This document shows, piece after piece, positions 13,163 to 16,945 of a DNA stretch of 16,945 nucleotides (its first letter is position 1; each line of letters starts with the position of its first letter). The notes beneath the pieces were generated by a model, which was not told the DNA's origin, made no database searches, and was given only the letters and a program-made list of their open reading frames with translations. A program made the position numbers and the translations under genes. The DNA comes from JAAYAY01 sp964429355 (GTDB taxonomy: Bacteria; Planctomycetota; Planctomycetia; Pirellulales; Thermoguttaceae): the NCBI GenBank assembly GCA_964429355.1, contig CAYSCH010000202.1, positions 1-16,945 of the forward strand. Reading direction: 5' to 3'.

Positions 13163-16100
13163 CTACGGTTCCGGGCGGCGACCTGCAAATCCAGGCATAT
13201 CTGCCCGGGGTGTTTCTACTGCGAGGCATTGTCCGACGGCGATCGCTTCCAGCATCGTGCGGTAATCCGGATCGTCGGCAGAGGAGAACAGAAGGGTCGC
13301 GTGGCCGTCGGGGTCCGTGCTGATCCCGCGGCCGCCCGCTGCTTTGGAGAGGTGAGAGGTCAACGCCGGGCTAAGCGCCGGGTTTGTGAAATTGATCCAT
13401 GCGAAGCGGCCCTCCCAATCGATGGTGGTGTCGAGTTTGCCGTGGCACTCGGCGCAGCGGCGGTCGTAGACGCCGAGGAAGTTTTTGGCGTACCACTCAG
13501 AAGGCTGCCCTGTGGCAGCATCCCAGCAGAGATCGCGCCAGCCGGGGGAGTCGGGCCGGCTGTCGGCATAGGTGCCGTAGTAGGGAACGTTCGCATCGAT
13601 CCAGGCGTAGATCCGTTGCCTGTCTTCCAGGGGAACCGGGCGTCCCACGTGGGACTGTTCGAGGTAGTCGGGCAGGCGGCTGGCAAAGGTGCCGGTGGTC
13701 AGCGGCTGATTGACGGCGGTGGGAGTGCGGAGGAGCCAGAAGAAGTGAACGAGCGGTTTGCCCTTGGCCGCCTCCTCAAGGAGCATTTCACCTGTGTCCA
13801 TGTTGTGCTGCCGGTAGGACCGGCTGCGACCGAGAAGATTGTCGTAGGACATGCTGAAGTAGCGGGTCTTGTCGCCGGTGAGGTCGTAGCCGCCGCCGGG
13901 ATCGGCCCCGCTGTGGCAGTCGACACAGTACCTGTCCAGTACGGGCTGAACCAGGGAAGGGTAGTCAAGAATGCCGTCGTGGCCCCAGGTCGGAGGCGCG
14001 AGGTTCCTGGGAGGACGATGGGCCGCGATGGGGAGGCCGGAGGCGGATCGCGGCGAGGTTTGGCGGGGCTCATGGCAGCCGATGCAACTGAGGCGTTCAC
14101 CCGGCATGAGCTGGAGGGCGGAAGTCATCCGCTGCAGCTCGCGTCCCTGGTCGTCGAGCACCTGGAAGTAGATCTCGCGGAGGGCGGGCACGCGGAAGTG
14201 GGCCGAACCGTCCTCCTCGACGGGCACGGTGCCCCAATCGCGTTTGGCGTAGTAGGTTCCGTAGCTCATCAGCGGCGACTGGTCGAATGCCCGGATGCGG
14301 AGGTCTTCGGTCTTGCGAACCTGTTCCATGACACGAATCGACTTCACCTGTCCACGGGCGATCGCGGGTTCCAGGCCAAGATAGACGTCGGCCAACATGA
14401 CGGTACCGGTCGGGTTGCCTTGGGTGGAACTGGGGGCCACGGGGAGTGCGTCGGCACGTGGAGGAATGGACACCGGCGCCGATCTGGGCGTGAGGGGAAG
14501 GGGAAAGTAGCAACCGTGCACGGGGTCTTCGTAAAGCAGCCGTTTGCGCCCCTCGGCGTTGAGGAGGTAGATGCGGTAGCGCTCCAGCTCGGCGTCGCCA
14601 TGCGAACAGAGGAAGGCATGGTCGCTGAGCGGGAAGGGGTCGCGATAGGCCCATTCCTGCCGATTGTCGGCGATGGTATCGAATTCGGTGGTGACATAGC
14701 GAAAACCTTTGCCTTTCGGTTCTTCGGGCCCGGCGCTGCGATCGATCAGACCGATCGCGCCGTGGGGAAAGCCGTGATGAGGGGCGAAGGTGGCAACGAC
14801 GCGGTCGTTGCGGTTGGGCAAGGGCCTTGCCTGCCAGAAGGTGCCCACGTCGCGAACGGTGTTGCCGAAATAGAGCTGGTAGGCAGTGCCGTCGGGATAC
14901 TGGGTCCAGAGGCTCTGCCGGTAGGTGAGGTCGCGGTCGATGTATTCCCAGCGGGTGAAGAGGACCCGGCCGTCGGGAAGCATCTGGGGGCTGAAATCCG
15001 AAAGGGTGTTCATGCTGACGCAGCGGATGCGGCTGCCATCGGCCGCCATGCAATAGAGGTTGGAGGCCGGCCCGGGTTGGCATACGGTGTGGCCAAAGCG
15101 GCGCGTGGAGACGAGGATGACATCGCCGTTGGGCAGGGGGCATGGGCTTACATCGTAGAAGGGGCCGTCCGTCAATTGCTTCAAACCGGTTCCATCGGTT
15201 GCGATCCGCCAGAGGTGCCAGTGGGGCTCATCCTTGCGGCGATAGGAGAAGAAGAGGGTCTGGGCGTCGTCGGAGATGTTCAGGTCGTAGATGCAGCCCT
15301 CGGGATCTTCAAAAATCGTTCGGGAGGGGAGGCCGGGCCCGGTGGGATCGACGATGCGGATGCTGCAGCCCGGCGCCCGCGGCTGCGACATCCAGAGGTC
15401 GAGCCCGACGGCGTTGGGGGCGCTCAGGGGATGACGGGTGACCAGGGCCATGGGCGGCAGCGACTGGCGACGAAGGCCCTCGGGCCACGCCGAGTCGTCG
15501 GATTCGGCATACACGCGGAAGAGGTTGATCGAACCGGGCGACTTGAGCTTGACGACCAGACGCCCGCTGCTGCTGGAGGTTTGCGGTTGCAGCGAGAAGG
15601 GCAGCGGCTCCAGCGACCCTGAAGGGACGCTCAGTCTCGACTCGGCCAGGACCGAGCCGGATGCGTCGTGCAGGCCGACCCAGACTTCGGAGTCGCCGGC
15701 GGGGCTCGTGGCCCACAGATAGCCTCGGCAAGTTTCGCCGGCACGGAGAGGAAGGCCGCCGGCGCCGGGGCCGCGGTACTGGATTCCCGCTTCTCCCTGG
15801 CCGGCGGTGAAATCGATTCGCTGCGACGGAAGCCGGCCGGGAGCCGACGGCGGCTCGAGGGCCAGAGTCACCTGGGCGTCTGCCTGCGTGTGGGGAAACC
15901 AGTCGCGGCAGACCTGCTGGGCCGACTCGGCGGGTGGGGCCAGAGGGACCAGCTCGCGTTTGCCGTCCTTCTCCAGCCACAGGTTGCGGTATCGCGCCTC
16001 GCGCTGCCAGGGACGAAGGGCGATCTGGCCACTGGCGAGCGGGTGTTCCGAGTCGTGGTACGTGTGGATCAGGGTGCCGTCGACATAGACCTTCAGCGTT

Positions 16101-16621
16101 GTGTCCGTCATTTCCACCACCAGCGCAATCCAGCGGCCGACCGGAACGCTGCAGGGAAAGTAGCCGATCGGTTCATAGTTCTGCCGGTGACGGGCGAGAT
16201 GGAGGACCTGCCGGTCGGCGTAGAGCGACACCTCGTACCCATTCCACCTGTCGGCGCCGACACCGGCCTGGCTCACCTTGACCAGGAGGCCGATGTTGCC
16301 GCCCTGATTGTCGGTGAAGAACAAGTCGACACCGACCTTGCCGGTGGAGATGATCGCATCCTGGAGAACGAGCTTCGGGCCTGCGGCGGGTTTCACGGAG
16401 ACGACACCGTCGGCAACCTCCCACTGGCCGTCAAGGGTCTGGAAGCGGGCGACCGCCGGCGGAGACTCTCTTTGGAAGAAGCAGGCGTCGACAAGGACTT
16501 GCGGCACCTGGGCAGGGGCCGCCTGGGAGGGGAGAACGGCAAGTGGGGAAGACGCCAGGAGGGCAGCCACCGCTGCCAGATGTTGTATCGTCATGATCAG
16601 CGGGAAAGACTTGGGGGCCAT
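13163..16621 (-). CDS. Exported triheme HzsA-like cytochrome with LamG-like N-terminus
   Basis: From the chosen ATG this is 1152 residues. A signal peptide (MAPKSFPLIMTIQHLAAVAA, then LLASSPLAVLPSQA) indicates export. Residues about 40-220 resemble a LamG/DUF1080-type jelly roll (DRWNGYEVSLYADRQVLHLA, VYVDGTLIHTYHD), and about 240-380 a second beta domain. About 405-705 is a TolB/WD40-like propeller (DLNISDDAQTLFFSYRR). About 735-850 matches the HzsA middle domain, ending in CIGCH. Three CXXCH heme-binding motifs lie near 846 (CIGCH), 899 (CVDCH) and 1056 (CAECH). The protein is therefore a periplasmic c-type cytochrome of the hydrazine-synthase-alpha-like group. True hydrazine synthesis is not implied, since no beta or gamma subunits are seen. 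The start is uncertain: ATGs at 16756 and 16594 are alternatives, and none has a good ribosome binding site. Confidence 0.85.
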   Translation of the reverse strand: MAPKSFPLIMTIQHLAAVAALLASSPLAVLPSQAAPAQVPQVLVDACFFQRESPPAVARFQTLDGQWEVADGVVSVKPAAGPKLVLQDAIISTGKVGVDLFFTDNQGGNIGLLVKVSQAGVGADRWNGYEVSLYADRQVLHLARHRQNYEPIGYFPCSVPVGRWIALVVEMTDTTLKVYVDGTLIHTYHDSEHPLASGQIALRPWQREARYRNLWLEKDGKRELVPLAPPAESAQQVCRDWFPHTQADAQVTLALEPPSAPGRLPSQRIDFTAGQGEAGIQYRGPGAGGLPLRAGETCRGYLWATSPAGDSEVWVGLHDASGSVLAESRLSVPSGSLEPLPFSLQPQTSSSSGRLVVKLKSPGSINLFRVYAESDDSAWPEGLRRQSLPPMALVTRHPLSAPNAVGLDLWMSQPRAPGCSIRIVDPTGPGLPSRTIFEDPEGCIYDLNISDDAQTLFFSYRRKDEPHWHLWRIATDGTGLKQLTDGPFYDVSPCPLPNGDVILVSTRRFGHTVCQPGPASNLYCMAADGSRIRCVSMNTLSDFSPQMLPDGRVLFTRWEYIDRDLTYRQSLWTQYPDGTAYQLYFGNTVRDVGTFWQARPLPNRNDRVVATFAPHHGFPHGAIGLIDRSAGPEEPKGKGFRYVTTEFDTIADNRQEWAYRDPFPLSDHAFLCSHGDAELERYRIYLLNAEGRKRLLYEDPVHGCYFPLPLTPRSAPVSIPPRADALPVAPSSTQGNPTGTVMLADVYLGLEPAIARGQVKSIRVMEQVRKTEDLRIRAFDQSPLMSYGTYYAKRDWGTVPVEEDGSAHFRVPALREIYFQVLDDQGRELQRMTSALQLMPGERLSCIGCHEPRQTSPRSASGLPIAAHRPPRNLAPPTWGHDGILDYPSLVQPVLDRYCVDCHSGADPGGGYDLTGDKTRYFSMSYDNLLGRSRSYRQHNMDTGEMLLEEAAKGKPLVHFFWLLRTPTAVNQPLTTGTFASRLPDYLEQSHVGRPVPLEDRQRIYAWIDANVPYYGTYADSRPDSPGWRDLCWDAATGQPSEWYAKNFLGVYDRRCAECHGKLDTTIDWEGRFAWINFTNPALSPALTSHLSKAAGGRGISTDPDGHATLLFSSADDPDYRTMLEAIAVGQCLAVETPRADMPGFAGRRPEP

Positions 16622-16796
16622 GAGAAAGGGAACGACCAACAGAGCCGTCCGAATGATAGCCGTGCACTGCCCCCGTCGCAACTTGCCGGTCCGAAAAACG
16701 GTTGCCGCCGGGCCGTTGCCAGGGGCTGCCGGAGGCGCGAGTATACAAGACGACATGAATTGATTGCCGCTTTGTGCAGGTCATGGCCAACGACGA

Positions 16797-16944
16797 CAAG
16801 GCCGTGCTGTGGCGCGCGGCTGTGTACATCCATGCCCGTGGGAAACTCGTGCGTCTTGTGAGGGCTTCTTAGTGCCGCTGCCAAGACCACCGGCTGTGTA
16901 CATCCATGCCCGTGGGAAACTCGTGCGTCTTGTGAGGGCTTCTT
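16797..16944. repeat. Two tandem units of the 74-bp repeat (units D1 and D2) at the window edge
   Basis: D1 is 16797-16870 and D2 is 16871-16944. The 54 bp from GGCTGTGTACATCC onward (16818-16871 and 16892-16945) are identical in the two units, and the period is exactly 74 bp. The first ~20 bp of D1 are diverged, as if the array decays on that side. D2 ends at the window edge, so more units may follow. The array lies about 175 bp upstream of the triheme gene start, in the same orientation as the other copies. Confidence 0.88.
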
Positions 16945-16945
16945 A

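Noticed and set aside
13109..15622. Plus-strand open frame of 837 codons
   Set aside because: It is antisense to the triheme gene, whose CXXCH motifs and domains are clear. The plus-strand translation has no recognisable motif.
16622..16756. N-terminal extension of the triheme protein from the ATG at 16756
   Set aside because: The extra 45 residues precede a complete signal peptide and do not look like one themselves. Kept only as a less likely start.
16797..16944. CRISPR array
   Set aside because: The units are directly adjacent with no unique spacers, the period is 74 bp, and no cas genes are present.

Overview
The window is high-GC DNA, most likely from a member of the Planctomycetota (order Pirellulales or a relative). 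The evidence is gene content: a very long exported triheme protein of the hydrazine-synthase-alpha-like (HzsA-like) type, a long exported PQQ-type beta-propeller protein with the cysteine-rich tail typical of planctomycete examples, a TPR-AAA ATPase, and an IS1634-family element. Nearly every gene is on the minus strand. The only convincing plus-strand gene is at about 4051-4470. The long plus-strand open frames elsewhere are antisense shadows.

Layout on the minus strand, from high to low coordinates. (1) 16797-16944: a two-unit tandem of a 74-bp repeat that runs to the window edge. (2) 13163-16621: exported triheme HzsA-like protein with an N-terminal LamG-like domain. (3) 13048-13148: a dispersed repeat and a strong hairpin. 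(4) 9818-12973: exported protein with two PQQ-type propeller regions around a Rossmann/methyltransferase-like domain. (5) 7656-9653: a complete 1998-bp IS1634-family insertion sequence with 17-bp inverted ends and a 6-bp target duplication, inserted in another copy of the 74-bp repeat. (6) 5635-7629: exported glycoside hydrolase-like protein, whose start codon lies 27 bp from the IS end. (7) 5249-5634: a spacer full of short repeats. (8) 4607-5248: short YidC/Oxa1 insertase. (9) 4051-4470, plus strand: small conserved-looking protein of unknown function. (10) 3167-4050: spacer with a 74-bp repeat pair. (11) 2198-3166: uncharacterised 322-aa protein, perhaps tubby/LURP-like. (12) 1988-2197: an orphan coding remnant. 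(13) 494-1852 and 1-497: TPR-AAA ATPase followed by a TPR protein with a 4-nt start/stop overlap.

How the genes may work together. The ATPase and the TPR protein are almost certainly co-translated and probably form a cytoplasmic remodelling machine. The triheme protein and the propeller-methyltransferase protein are adjacent, co-oriented and both exported, so they may be a periplasmic redox or surface module. The hydrolase may belong to polysaccharide turnover. No tRNA, rRNA or CRISPR array was seen. The most unusual items are the dispersed 74-bp repeat, the exported propeller-methyltransferase chimera, and the exact history of the IS insertion into a repeat copy.
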